From positions 198,597,335 to 198,661,334 of the forward strand of contig NC_133770.1 of NCBI RefSeq assembly GCF_003597395.2: a DNA stretch of 64,000 nucleotides, in the 5' to 3' direction. This stretch comes from Chelonoidis abingdonii (lineage: Eukaryota > Chordata > Testudines > Testudinidae). Of this stretch, positions 24,588 through 34,250 are shown one piece after another; the stretch's first letter is position 1; the number at the start of each line of letters is the position of its first letter. A model generated the notes under the pieces. It did no database searches. It was not told where the DNA came from and was given only the letters and a program-made list of their open reading frames with translations. Made by a program: the position numbers and the translations under genes.

Positions 24588-24856
24588 GAGTACGTCCATA
24601 CTGCAGTAAAAGACTCATAGCATGGTCGTGACTGGCCCAGGTCAGCTGACTCGGGTCAAAGGGCTCCAGCTGTGTGGCTATAAAATAGCAGTGTAGACAT
24701 TTGGGCTTGGGCTGGAGCCTCGGATGGTGGGAGGGTCTCAGAGCATGAATATCTACACTGCTGTATTATAGCCCCAATAGCTTGAGCCTAACTCAGCTGC
24801 CCTGGGTGGGTTCTGAGTTGGTTGCATGGGGTTTTTATTGCAGTGTAGACAAACCC
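24588..24856 (+). mobile_element. Complete non-autonomous TIR element, family A
   Basis: The left end GAGTACGTCCATACTGCAG and the right end TTGCAGTGTAGACAAACCC are inverted repeats that continue inward through TAAAAGACTCAT / ATGGGGTTTTTA. The centre carries AGCAGTGTAGACATTTGGGC then TTGGGCTGGAGCC and GGTGGGAGGGTCTCAGAGC. At 269 bp this is the fullest copy in the window, with fragments at 411-525 and 17,925-18,062. It has no coding capacity. It resembles MITE families of turtles and crocodilians; I cannot assign the superfamily. Confidence 0.8.
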
Positions 24857-25714
24857 AAAGATCACAGGAGAATAGCAGACACTGCGCTCAGGGAAGACAC
24901 AGGGACTGCACTCCCTGCACCATTGCTGTTGAGGAGGAGCTGGGGCCATGGCACTAGTGCATAGGAGGAACAGGCTACTGAGGTGGGGTAGGGAGCCTGT
25001 TCTGCCTGCATGTTCAGAAAGGTACCATGGCTCCCTTCAGGGTGAGATGATTCCACACCATCCCTAACCTGCTCCTGAAAGGCATGATCTAGCCCTAAGT
25101 GAGTATTCGTTGTCTGACAATATTTCCAGTATGTTGAGTCTGCAGTGCTCTTCTCCCTAGCCATTCATTTCAAGAGTCTTGAAAGCTGTACTTTGAAAAT
25201 GTATTGTTAGCAGTCAAAAGGCTAAAATGGTCCCTTTCCCCTCTTGTGGGCAGAAGGGATGAAAACATGGAAGAGTGCTGGCTGAGGAGAACAGTGCTCC
25301 ACTCTTGTTTCTGCCAGGTATGCCCTGTGTCCTTTCATATGAGTGGGCCATGGGCTAAAGGGGGAGGAAATTCAAAGTCAATTCTGCCTTTTGGTGGGAG
25401 CACCATTTAGCAAGGTATTTGGAGCCATGATGTTGAGAAGAGGAAGAGATGCAGGACACTAAGGGGAGAGGTGCAGGGCCTCAGCACAGATAACTATGGC
25501 ATCTGCTAAATCCCTCAAGATTTTTGGGCCTCAATACTGTGCCTCTCAAACTGGGAGCAGAGAGAGGAAAGCAGTTACTAGCAAGAGGAACAGTCACAGG
25601 TGTAACCACAGTGATTCAGATAACTGTATGTAAAAATATTGGGCACACGTTGCATTTGTAGCTTACAAAAAAATTTCACAGGGTGAAAAATTGGCAGGTA
25701 CTCTGTCTTAACAT
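24857..25714. other. Unassigned interval
   Basis: The stretch is slightly GC-richer than its surroundings. The frames at 24,862-25,164 (100 codons, minus) and 25,204-25,410 have no recognisable domain. No repeat family is recognised. Confidence 0.4.
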
Positions 25715-26035
25715 TGCTAAGTGGTTCTATCCCTATTCAGTAACACACTTAATCAGGAGCTAAACTTTAAGCACCTCCTTCAGTCAAAGGGGTATAATCA
25801 TGTGCTAAAAGTTAAGCATGTATGCTGAATAGTGATGGCCTGCTGAATCAGAGAGACAGTCCCTGGCTGAAGAATTTAGAATCTAAATTTTCATGAAAGA
25901 AAAGAGGAGGGAGGGAAAACAGTCACAAAAATGACTTCCACAGGGTTGTATAGCAGGTTAGCATCAGAGCTAGGAACTGAACCCAAGGTTTCCTGACTTT
26001 TAGCTCTATCCATGCCCCATGAAAAGGCTACAGTA
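25715..26035. repeat. Fold-back copy followed by SINE-like remnants
   Basis: At 25,715-25,830, AACACACTTAATCAGGAGC and GTGCTAAAAGTTAAGCATG surround CTTCAGTCAAAGGGG, a copy of the AAGCACTTAAG fold-back family. Next, GAGAGACAGTCCCTGGCTGA and TTTAGAATCTAAATTTTC at 25,850-25,890 match a SINE-like tail. Then 25,945-26,025 reads AGAGCTAGGAACTGAACCCA and TTTCCTGACTTTTAGCTC, an antisense tRNA-like head with a B-box-like GAACTGAACCC. The three parts may belong to one composite old repeat. Confidence 0.45.
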
Positions 26036-26837
26036 TGCCTTGTGTGATGAACAATCAGATAATTTTATTTCACATTCTCTTCTATTTTCTTAAAATTCAC
26101 TGTTTCCACAAGTATTCATGCCAGCAAACTTGTTCATTAGATTGTTCATCAAAAACAAAGAGAAATGGGACACAGTTGAAAGAAATTTATTAACAAATAT
26201 CCCTTTGGCTTTTAACTCAGCAATGTGATCTGCATGAGGTTTGTAGAAACATATTTGGAAGTGCTGTTAGTCTTCTTACTTCTGTAATCTTTCTTTATCT
26301 CATAGCAACCCCCCTATGTTTTCTGAGTTTCTATGTTCTCACATTTTTTTCACTCCTATCTAGCTTCTCTTTTATAGCCAAAAGAGGAAAATGTATGTAC
26401 TTTAATTAAAAAAGTAAAATATAATTTCTAATAGGTTTGTGGATTTTTATTGAATTTCTACAAATACTTTAATTGAAAACACAAGATGCCTAACAGTGCT
26501 CTATAAAGTATCATCAATATAATAGAATATATTGTGCTAATCTATTTCCTTATATCTGGATGTTTTCATAGAAAGACTGTAGGCAACTTATATTGGTCAT
26601 AATTAAAAAGTCAGCAGAGCCATCAGAGTACCTGAGGTTTCCTCATGCATTTTTTTTATTATATATATTGCAGCAATAGACAAAACCTCCTCTTATGCTT
26701 GTATTATGGTGTATAAACATATGAGTGTATAGTCTCCTGTCCCAAACACCTTACATCTCAGGGCATATCTAGATGAAGAAATAAGTTGTATTTTAAAATA
26801 TTAGTTAACATAATATTTTATATATGACTTTATACCC
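26036..26837. other. Unassigned AT-rich interval
   Basis: This is one of the most AT-rich parts of the window. No gene or repeat is recognised beyond a short CCTGTCCCAAACACCTTACA match near 26,735 to the same SINE-like tail seen at 25,850. It could include conserved non-coding DNA, which only a cross-species alignment could show. Confidence 0.4.
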
Positions 26838-27041
26838 AGGGCCAGATTTTCAAAGGTATTTAGGCACTTAAAGATGCAACTAGAAACGTATTGGGATTTT
26901 AAAAAGCACCAATGCAGATTAGAGCCTAAATCCTGGGAAATCAATGGGAGTTAGGCACAAAATCTACATTAGGGCATTGAAAATCCCAGTAGATGTCTAG
27001 TTGAATCTTTAAGTGACTAATACCTGTGATATTCTGACCCC
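26838..27041. repeat. Fold-back repeat, TTTTCAAAGG family, best two-armed copy
   Basis: The left arm reads GGGCCAGATTTTCAAAGGTA then TTTAGGCACTTAAAGATGC. The right arm ends TTTAAGTGACTAATACCTG then ATATTCTGACCCC, approximately its reverse complement. AATCAATGGGAGTTAGGCAC sits in the centre. Other copies or fragments occur at 2,810, 14,165, 24,235, 43,743 and 57,554. The family is AT-rich, about 200 bp, without coding capacity or a clear target duplication here. Confidence 0.7.
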
Positions 27042-27079
27042 TTGTGTTGAACTCCTTAGTAAGAAAAATCAATAGAGAA

Positions 27080-27145
27080 GTAACTGGGTGTAATTCTATG
27101 GCCTGTGGTATGCAGAAGGTCAGACTCGGTGACCTAACATTAACA
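27080..27145 (+). mobile_element. CR1 3'-end fragment
   Basis: AACTGGGTGTAATTCTATGG, CCTGTGGTATGCAGAAGGTC and AGACTCGGTGACCTAAC match the block seen at 590-640 in the CR1 3' end. Only about 65 bp remain and the tail is lost. Confidence 0.55.
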
Positions 27146-27325
27146 AATGAAGAGGGAGGAAATTAAAGTCTTAACGTTAATGAATGAATAAATTCAGGTA
27201 ACTCATGGTCATTGGTTCTAGTCTACTCTGTTACACTAGAGCTATAGAATGAGCAAGGCATGGGATTCCCAGTTTGCATAAGCATGCTAGTGCTAGCTTT
27301 CATCAAAGCTAACTCACTAGAAATA

Positions 27326-27596
27326 GAGCTTGTCTTCACTCCCAGGGTAAGTCGATCTAAGTTAGACTACTCCAACTACATGAATAATGTAGCTGGAGTC
27401 AACATAGCTTATGTGGACTTACCATGGTGTCTTCACTGCGTTGCATGGATGAGAGATGCTCTCCGGTTGACTTCACTGAGTCTTCTCAGGGAAGTGGAGT
27501 ACTGAAGTTGACCGAGAGCTCTCTGATGTCGATTTAGTGGGTCTTCCGCTAAATAAACACCTGCTGCAGATCTCCCCAGTAGTGAAGACAAGCCCA
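27326..27596. mobile_element. Complete non-autonomous TIR element, family B copy 2
   Basis: The left end GAGCTTGTCTTCACT and the right end AGTGAAGACAAGCCC are inverted. ATA or TAG can be read as a 3-bp duplication at both sides. Inside are GGTAAGTCGATCTAAGTTAG, a hairpin around TAGCTGGAGTCAACATAGC, and GTGGAGTACTGAAGTTGACC. It also has GATTTAGTGGGTCTTCC, shared with the copy at 9,803. A further block at 27,600-27,790 (GTAGCTGTGGCAGC...ATCCTAGCTCGATGGC) resembles yet another TIR family and abuts this one. Confidence 0.75.
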
Positions 27597-27599
27597 TAG

Positions 27600-27790
27600 G
27601 AGTGTAGCTGTGGCAGCAAGGGCAGCAACGGCATGTGTTAGTAAACCTGAGAATGTACTGCAGGGTTCAAGCAAGTCTGTACTTTGGGCAGCTAGCACCG
27701 TGACTCTGCTGGCTGAACTATCACAGTCACACTATTTCTTTTAACATCCTAGCTCGATGGCAGCTAGTATGAGTACATCTATCCCCAGCT
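27600..27790. mobile_element. Probable decayed TIR element
   Basis: AACATCCTAGCTCGATGGCA, GCTAGTATGAGTACATCTAT and CCCCAGCTTG correspond to the interior and right side of a short turtle TIR element as I remember it, with GTGTAGCTGTGGCAGC at the left. The terminal repeats are decayed and boundaries are approximate. It may be a direct neighbour insertion of the element ending at 27,596. Confidence 0.4.
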
Positions 27791-27990
27791 TGTAGAGTAG
27801 ATTTAGTCCCGTTCTTACATTTCACTGTGTTCTTCTCTGTAGAACATCTCCCTTTGTTAGTTTCTGTGTTTGTAATCTTAAAGTTATCTTCCACAAAGCT
27901 TCTGTATTTGTTGTCCAGAAGACATTTGGGTAGTTAGAATCCCGTATTATGGTATTCTCTTGAATCACCCTACCACTAGTTCAGGAACTG

Positions 27991-29338
27991 TTCATAAGAA
28001 CGGCCATACTGGTCCAACCAATGGTCCTTTTAGCCCAGTGTCCTGTCTTCTGACGTGGCCAGTTTCAGGTGCTTCAGAGGGAATGAACAGAGCAGGTAAT
28101 CACTATCCCCTGTTGCCCATTCCCTGCTCTTGGCAAATAAACGCCACTTCAGAGCATGGTTTTGCATCCCTGCCCATCCTGGCTAATAGCCATTGATGGA
28201 CCTGCCCTCCATGGACTTGTCTAATTCTTTTTTAAATGCTGTTATAGTCTTGGGTTTCATAACATCCTCTGCCACAGAGTCTCACAGGTTGACTGTGCAT
28301 TGTGTGAACAAATACTTCATTTTATTTGTTTTAAACTTGCTGCCTGTTAATTTCATTTGGTGATCCCCAGTCCTTGTGTTATGAGAAGGAGTAAATAACA
28401 CCTCCTTATTTACATTCTCTACACCAGTCATGATTTTATAAACCCCTATCATATCATCATGTCTTTTCCAAGGTAAAATCTCTCAGCCTTATTAATCTCT
28501 TCTCATACGGAAGCTGTTCCATACCACTAAACATTTTGTTGCCTTTTTCTGTACCTTTTTCAATTCCAATATATCTTTTTTTGAGATGGGGCAACAAGAT
28601 TTAAAGTATTCAAAATGTGGGCATGCTATGGATTTCTATAGAGGCAATCTGATGTTTTCTGTCTTCTTATCTATCCCTTTCCCAGTGATTCCCAATGTTC
28701 TGTTAGCCTTTTTGACTGCTCCTGCATATTGATTGGATGTTTTCAGAGAACTATCTGCAATGTCTCCAAGATCATTCTTGAGTGGTAATGCCTAATTTAG
28801 ACCCCATAATTTTGCATGTATATTTGGGATGATGTTTTCCAATGTGCATTACTTTGCACTTATCAGCACTGAATTTCACCTGCCATTTTGTTGCCCCGTC
28901 ACTCAGTTTTGTGAGATTCCTTTGTCACTCTTTGCAGTCTGCTTTGGACTTGCCTATCTTGAGTAGTTTTGTATCATCTGCAAATTTTGCCATTTAACTG
29001 TTCACCGCTTTTTCCAGATCATTTATGAATATGTTGTACAGTACTCGTCCCAGTACAGATCCCTGGGAACATTATTTACCTCTCTCCATTCTGAAAACTG
29101 ACCATTTATTCTTACCCTTTATTTCCTATCTTTTAAGCAGTTATTGATCCATGAAAAGATTTTCCCTCTTATTCCATGTCAGCTTACTTTGCTTAAGAAC
29201 CTTTGATGAGGGACCTTGTCAAAAGCTTTCTGAAAATCTTAGTACACTATATCCACTGGATCAGCCTTGTCCACATGCTTGTTGATCCCCTCAGAGAATT
29301 CTAATAGATTGGTGAGGCATGATTTCCCTTTACAAAAT
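27991..29338 (-). mobile_element. CR1 LINE, 5'-truncated, with decayed reverse transcriptase
   Basis: This is a 1.35 kb minus-strand CR1. Its 3' end lies at low coordinates (TTCATAAGAACGGCCATAC, the reversed tail). Reading the minus strand, the reverse-transcriptase catalytic box is recognisable at 28,984-28,973 as FADD within AKFADDTKLL. Other landmarks are CTTTGACAAGGTCCC near 29,215, and on the + strand CCATTGATGGACCTGCC near 28,200. Full-length CR1 encodes ORF1 and an endonuclease-RT ORF2; only the C-terminal RT part and 3' UTR remain. Stops and indels interrupt the frame, so it cannot make a functional protein. The ends at 27,991 and 29,338 are where similarity to the remembered consensus stops. 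Confidence 0.9.
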
Positions 29339-30959
29339 CATCAGTTTTGTTTTCCTCCAGGTCTGGAGGAAGAATCAAACCAAACATGGGGTAGATGCTT
29401 GAATGTCTTATTTTTAGCAATGTTGTCCAGGACGCAAAAGAACAAACTGCACTGAATTATTTATAATTTTTCAACTGGCATCTTTAGAGAGATGTTAACA
29501 TAGATCCCACAACAGGCCAAGTTCACAATTTAACGAGCATACTCCTCACCAGCAGTCTCATTGTTGTAATCCTAATATTCACTGGGATATATAAATCACT
29601 GGGCAAGGGGACTCAGAGGTGGAAAAGATCTACTGGCTCATTTAGTCACCTACTGCCAAAGCAGGCTCTAGTCTCAAAGTAGATATTTCTGATATTAATT
29701 TGATAAATAATACTACTTCTATATTTAGCTGAAAAAGCAAATAATTCCATCACCTTCCATTACAATCTTTCTTTTTTTCATTATTGCCATTATTTATGCC
29801 TTGGAATATTCCAAATTTCCTTCAGCATTGCATTCTTGGCCAAAACAGTTCCCATTCTATTATACAAACCCATTTAGACACTGAAATTAGCTCAGTTTAG
29901 TTGCACAGGATTATGACAGCAGTCACCTTCATACAGATTTGTAAAGTGCCTCTGTTGCATGTCTAGTGTCTCTGGACATTTGGCTTCGCAATTATTAATC
30001 TCTTTATTACAGAGATTACAGTTGGGTAAAATGCAAAGCTGCTATACTCTAAAAACAATCAATTCACACTACACCATTTTTAGGTGATGCATTCTGATAT
30101 ATCTTCTTTTGGGCAATATGTTTCCCTAATGCAAAATCAATTTAAAAAAAATAAAGACAGCAGCAAAGCATTCCTTCTAATCTTCTACAGTGGATAGCAG
30201 AGGTTAAAAAAGCACAAAAAATAAACCTGGAAACAAATCAATCCCCCCAAAAAGACTTTTTTAGAATTGGCAGGAATGTATGGTGTATTAAAGATACCAT
30301 TGGACAAATTTCTGCATTAAGTTTTATTTGCAGATTGGAAAGGTTCGCAACTATTGTGGATAGCATTACTGAACCATCTCCTGAAAGACAATAGCTGTCA
30401 AAAAGGTCTTTCTTTAAGGGATGAAGGGGGCAATTATATTAATATAGCAGTCTTTCCTTCTGTGTGAGAACTGAGAAAGCAGGATTCTTGAGAATAAAAT
30501 GTAAGGCCCTACTCATATTTGCCAAAGATATGATGTTAGCACATACTTAAATATGTTTTGTAGAATGTTCTGAGTGGCTGAAATAGTTGTGAGAAGCACA
30601 GCTGCATACAAACGGCACTTCTACTGGAGAAAAAAAAATATGAAGTACATGAAAATTCTTTACCAACAAGGAGGGACCAATTTAACATAGCCACCTTTTC
30701 CTTCTTGGTTGACCTCTGAGGAGACCTCAAAGATGAGCTTGGAGCTATCTAAACAAGACTAAGAAGGACAGCATGCTCACAGAAGTGTCCATCAGCTGGT
30801 GTCCAGGGGTACCCAGGGGGTGTTTATTAGAAGAATTGTTCCTGGCTAAATTTCTCACATGTTGCCGAGTAATATTTTTCAGTGAAATCATTGACAGAAG
30901 TTTAAGGACAAAGTTGTGGATTTTTTGGCAAAAAATCCTGATTACAACCAGCTCCACTA
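29339..30959. other. Unassigned interval, possible CR1 remnant at 29,600-29,790
   Basis: At 29,610-29,660, GGTGGAAAAGATCTACTGGC and CCTACTGCCAAAGCAGG resemble an antisense CR1 3' region, followed by CATCACCTTCCATTACAATC. The match is weak. Nothing else is recognised; frames at 30,536-31,051 have no known domain. Confidence 0.35.
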
Positions 30960-31172
30960 CTGATAAAATGAGAAAGAGGGGGAAGAAAGAGATATTGATG
31001 CAAGGAAATGAAAGAGAACCAAGGAAAGAGAGGAGGAGAGAGAGAACCTGAGATTTGGGAAATGAAAGTGAGAAAGAAAAGAAATCTAGAAGAGAGGGGA
31101 AACTGGCAGAGGGGAGGGGATTTTTGGAAAGGGAGATGAAACTAGGCTAAGAGAAAGGGAAAAGGGAAGTGC
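30960..31172 (+). repeat. Polypurine tract
   Basis: About 210 bp of the plus strand is overwhelmingly A/G, for example GAGAAAGAGGGGGAAGAAAG and GAGAGGAGGAGAGAGAGAAC, with only occasional pyrimidines. Such tracts can adopt triplex (H-DNA) structure and often grow by slippage. The 92-codon Lys/Arg/Glu-rich frame at 30,773-31,051 is a result of the composition rather than a gene. Confidence 0.8.
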
Positions 31173-31199
31173 TTAACAGTTTAGGATTTTCCTACTTGA

Positions 31200-31950
31200 T
31201 ACATTTCCTCTCTCCCTCGTCCCTATTGCCACAGCTGTGACTGACAGAGCCACTTGAACTTGATCTCTTTCATTATTAAATGGACGGGATTGCTGGCACA
31301 GTGTTCTCTGGAAGGACCCCTGTTATAGTTCCTAGATGAGCAGTACTTTTGACCTCTCATTCAGTTTTTCAGTGGGCACCCCTTTCAAGCAATCAGCCTA
31401 GAACCTGCACTTCTCTCAGAGTGGAATCCCACGAATCACCCATTTTAAAACTGGATCTCCATGTTACAGTATCCGTGTTCACCAAATGTGTTTCCTCAAT
31501 AGGTTCAACTGGGTTTGGTCCCTGCAATAGATTTCTCTTCAGGAGCTGGGAAGAGTAGGTGAATTCAAAATAAAATATTATTTATTTATCCATAGGAACA
31601 TAGCAATCAGAAAGAAAAGGGTTTAACGTAACAAACATGTTGTCTAACCTAAGTTTAGCATTTCCCTCAAGACAGATCACCCCAATTTATACCTGCTTCC
31701 TCCACTCTTCTGGGAACAAGTTACAGTCTGTTTCACTGAAAACTCTGCTTCTCAGCTTCATGGTTTAAGCTTTAACTCTTCCCCAGTACTTTGTTTCAGC
31801 TATCCCACTTGGATTTCCACCACCTCCTTTGGGGTTAGCAGGCAGCCTCCTGATCAGATCTTGGTGGGGTCAAACCTTCAAAGGAACTCTTGTCTTGCGA
31901 GAAAGTGAAATGGAGTTTCAAGCTGTATAGGTCATATGGCTAGTGATTAA
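31200..31950 (-). mobile_element. Possible decayed LTR (antisense)
   Basis: The block holds TTCAAAATAAAATATTATTT then ATTTATCCATAGGAACATAG, TAACGTAACAAACATGTTG and CCTTTGGGGTTAGCAGGC. Its layout resembles antisense LTRs such as the one at 16,612, where an A/T-rich polyadenylation region precedes a C/T-rich part. No terminal TG...CA pair or duplication is evident. This call is tentative. Confidence 0.3.
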
Positions 31951-34159
31951 ATGATGTAGAGTTGGGTGGAAGTAAAAGGTGCTGCCTCTTTGGGTGATTG
32001 ATGTTTTGCAGTTCCTATTTTACTGTGTTTTTCAGTGTATGTCCAGGGCTTGTGGAGCATTGGATTGGGCCCTTTTGGTGTTGAATTTCTTTTGGATTAA
32101 AATGTAAGGAAATTAATAAAATCACAGTGACCAATGCCTTGAGCTATTCAAGAATGCATGTGATCTTATTTAAGAGGAATCTTGAATCCCACTGGTGTGT
32201 GTCTCAGACAGCCAGATACCAGAATATATCCCTTTAAGTGGTTCACAAAGGAGCCGTTCAAATTTCCTGGGATAGAGGGGAGAAAAGGGGGATGCAGTTT
32301 ATAATCTTCTCTATAAAGCTATTATACACATATCCTTTAAAAATATTGAGATGTTAATTCAAAAATGTTACTACTCTTCAAACCCATAAAGTAAACAAAG
32401 AAATGTCAACCTTATCAGAATTTTCATTGTTTGTGTCACGACTTTAATCCAACCTAAATATAATTTTGGTCTGTGTATATGTCCCCTCCTCCCCCCAAAC
32501 CATATTTAGGAAGCAGCGAAGCATGAAGTGCTATGCACAGCATAGTGGTATGCAGACTCTTTCGCACTGATTCAGTACAGCTGTAGCTAGATTTTTATGA
32601 TTTTCTGTCAAATAATTAGTTTTTATGTTAATGTTCAGCATCACTGATTACAGATATCATGTCTCATACTGGCTGTTCTTATTGATTTATGCTGTAAAAC
32701 TATTGAACAGAAAGCAATAAATCATGTTTTGTCTTCTTCTAAAATAAATTGATACTTTTTTTATTGTATGCCCCCAACTCTAAGCACTGAACTAGCCCTC
32801 ATAGTACCCTGCCCCCTAAATATAATGTTCTGTCAGAACATTCACTCTGCTGGAATGAAAAAAAAAACACACCAACACTAACAAAACAATTTTCTATGAA
32901 AAAGAACACACACAAAAAATACTTCATTCTTGTATGTAATTTACGGTATTTATATTGGGCCAATGCTGTTCCCATCATTTAAAATCAGTGATAACACTGA
33001 CTTCAATGGTGGTTGGAGTGGGATTATTGCCTGTAACCCTGGGTCACACTTTTATTTCAGCCTCTTGACCACTCCTATTTTCATCATAAAACAAACAAAA
33101 AATCACACATATTAGCCATAATCTGATTGACCAGAGGTGGTGCTGTTCAGCAAAGCCCAGCCTTGCTGTATAAAACCAGCCATTTCTAGCCCATGCCTTT
33201 CCTTTCAGAAAGCGCTGGCAAACATACCCTGCTCAGAAACTTGGTCTGACTGGAATTCTCCTCTGAAACATCTCAAGGGTTTGTACTCTATTATAGCCTT
33301 TAAAACAACCTTCCACCTCCCCACAACAGACTTTTCATGCTAATGTATTTCGTATCACGCTGTAACAAATTTATGAGCTTACTTTTCAGCTATAGCAGTC
33401 TTTCTCCCTTACCAATCTGGAAATGAAACATGGCTACAATTATGCAAGTTGCACCATGTGTCTAGAGCCTCACTGATTTCAATGCAGTTTGCCCTTGTGG
33501 AACAGCTTTCAGGATTTGGGGTCTAAGAGTTTTAACATAGTTGAGAGAACAACCAGACCAGGAATAAATAGAGACAAAATAAGGCAAGATGGTGCTATGC
33601 AAGGCTTCTAGAGATGCTGGAGAAGCTAAAGTAGGAAAATCATTCAGAAGTCCCTTTTTACCATTGGTTGTGAGTTATGCTTATTTGGGGTGCTCAGAAT
33701 ATCTGTACCCATAAAATACTGAGATAAAACCAAGAAATAAAAGCAAACTAGGAAGAGTGGTTCCAAATAGCCTACTTCAGGAGCTGCACCTCCAGCAGAA
33801 GAAGGCAGGTGAACAGACAAGGCAGCTTGTGTTTGCCCTAATCTAAAACAAATTTCCCTGAGAATTGTTTCCACCTCTTTTCCAGCATGCTCCTTTTGCT
33901 TGACAAAGTACAACAGTTTGAGACCCACTAGGTTAGAGCATGGGACTAGGAGCTAAGAAAACTAGCTGCTAATCATATCTCTGGCAATGGTTTACTGTAT
34001 GCTGTTCATTGGCCAGCCTAAGGCAGAGCAAAAACATTTGTAATTAGGGAATAATAATTACCTCACCAACTTCATGTGTAAATTGATATTTAATCAGCTA
34101 ATATTTGGGAAACCATTAGAGATTCTGTGGTAGCAGGAGCTATATCACAGGTTATTATT
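31951..34159. other. Unassigned interval with minor repeat traces
   Basis: No gene is recognised. At 32,985-33,030, AACACTGACTTCAATGGTGG and at 33,465-33,520 CACTGATTTCAATGCAG are centres of the TCAATG fold-back type. At 33,935-34,100, TTAGAGCATGGGACTAGGAG and GGGAATAATAATTACCTCAC may be a MIR-like SINE. An A10 run is near 32,860. The 94-codon minus frame at 33,644-33,928 has no recognised domain. Confidence 0.4.
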
Positions 34160-34250
34160 AGGGTTGGAAGGGACCTCAGGAGATCATCTAGTCCAAAGCA
34201 AAGCAAGACCAATCCCCAAATGGCCCCCTCAAGGATTGAACTTGTAGCTG
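34160..34250 (-). mobile_element. Truncated tRNA-derived SINE, inverted
   Basis: On the minus strand this is the same SINE family as at 19,807. The + strand shows TAGGGTTGGAAGGGACCTCA, GGAGATCATCTAGTCCAAAG, then GACCAATCCCCAAATGGCCC and CCTCAAGGATTGAAC, the reverse of the CR1-like tail and the B-box region. A short deletion or rearrangement changes CCCCCTGCTCAAAGC to AAAGCAAAGC. The A-box half is missing beyond 34,250. Confidence 0.85.

Noticed and set aside
30773..31051. Basic, Glu/Arg-rich 92-codon frame ending in a run of Arg, Lys and Glu
   Set aside because: The charged tail is the direct translation of the polypurine tract.
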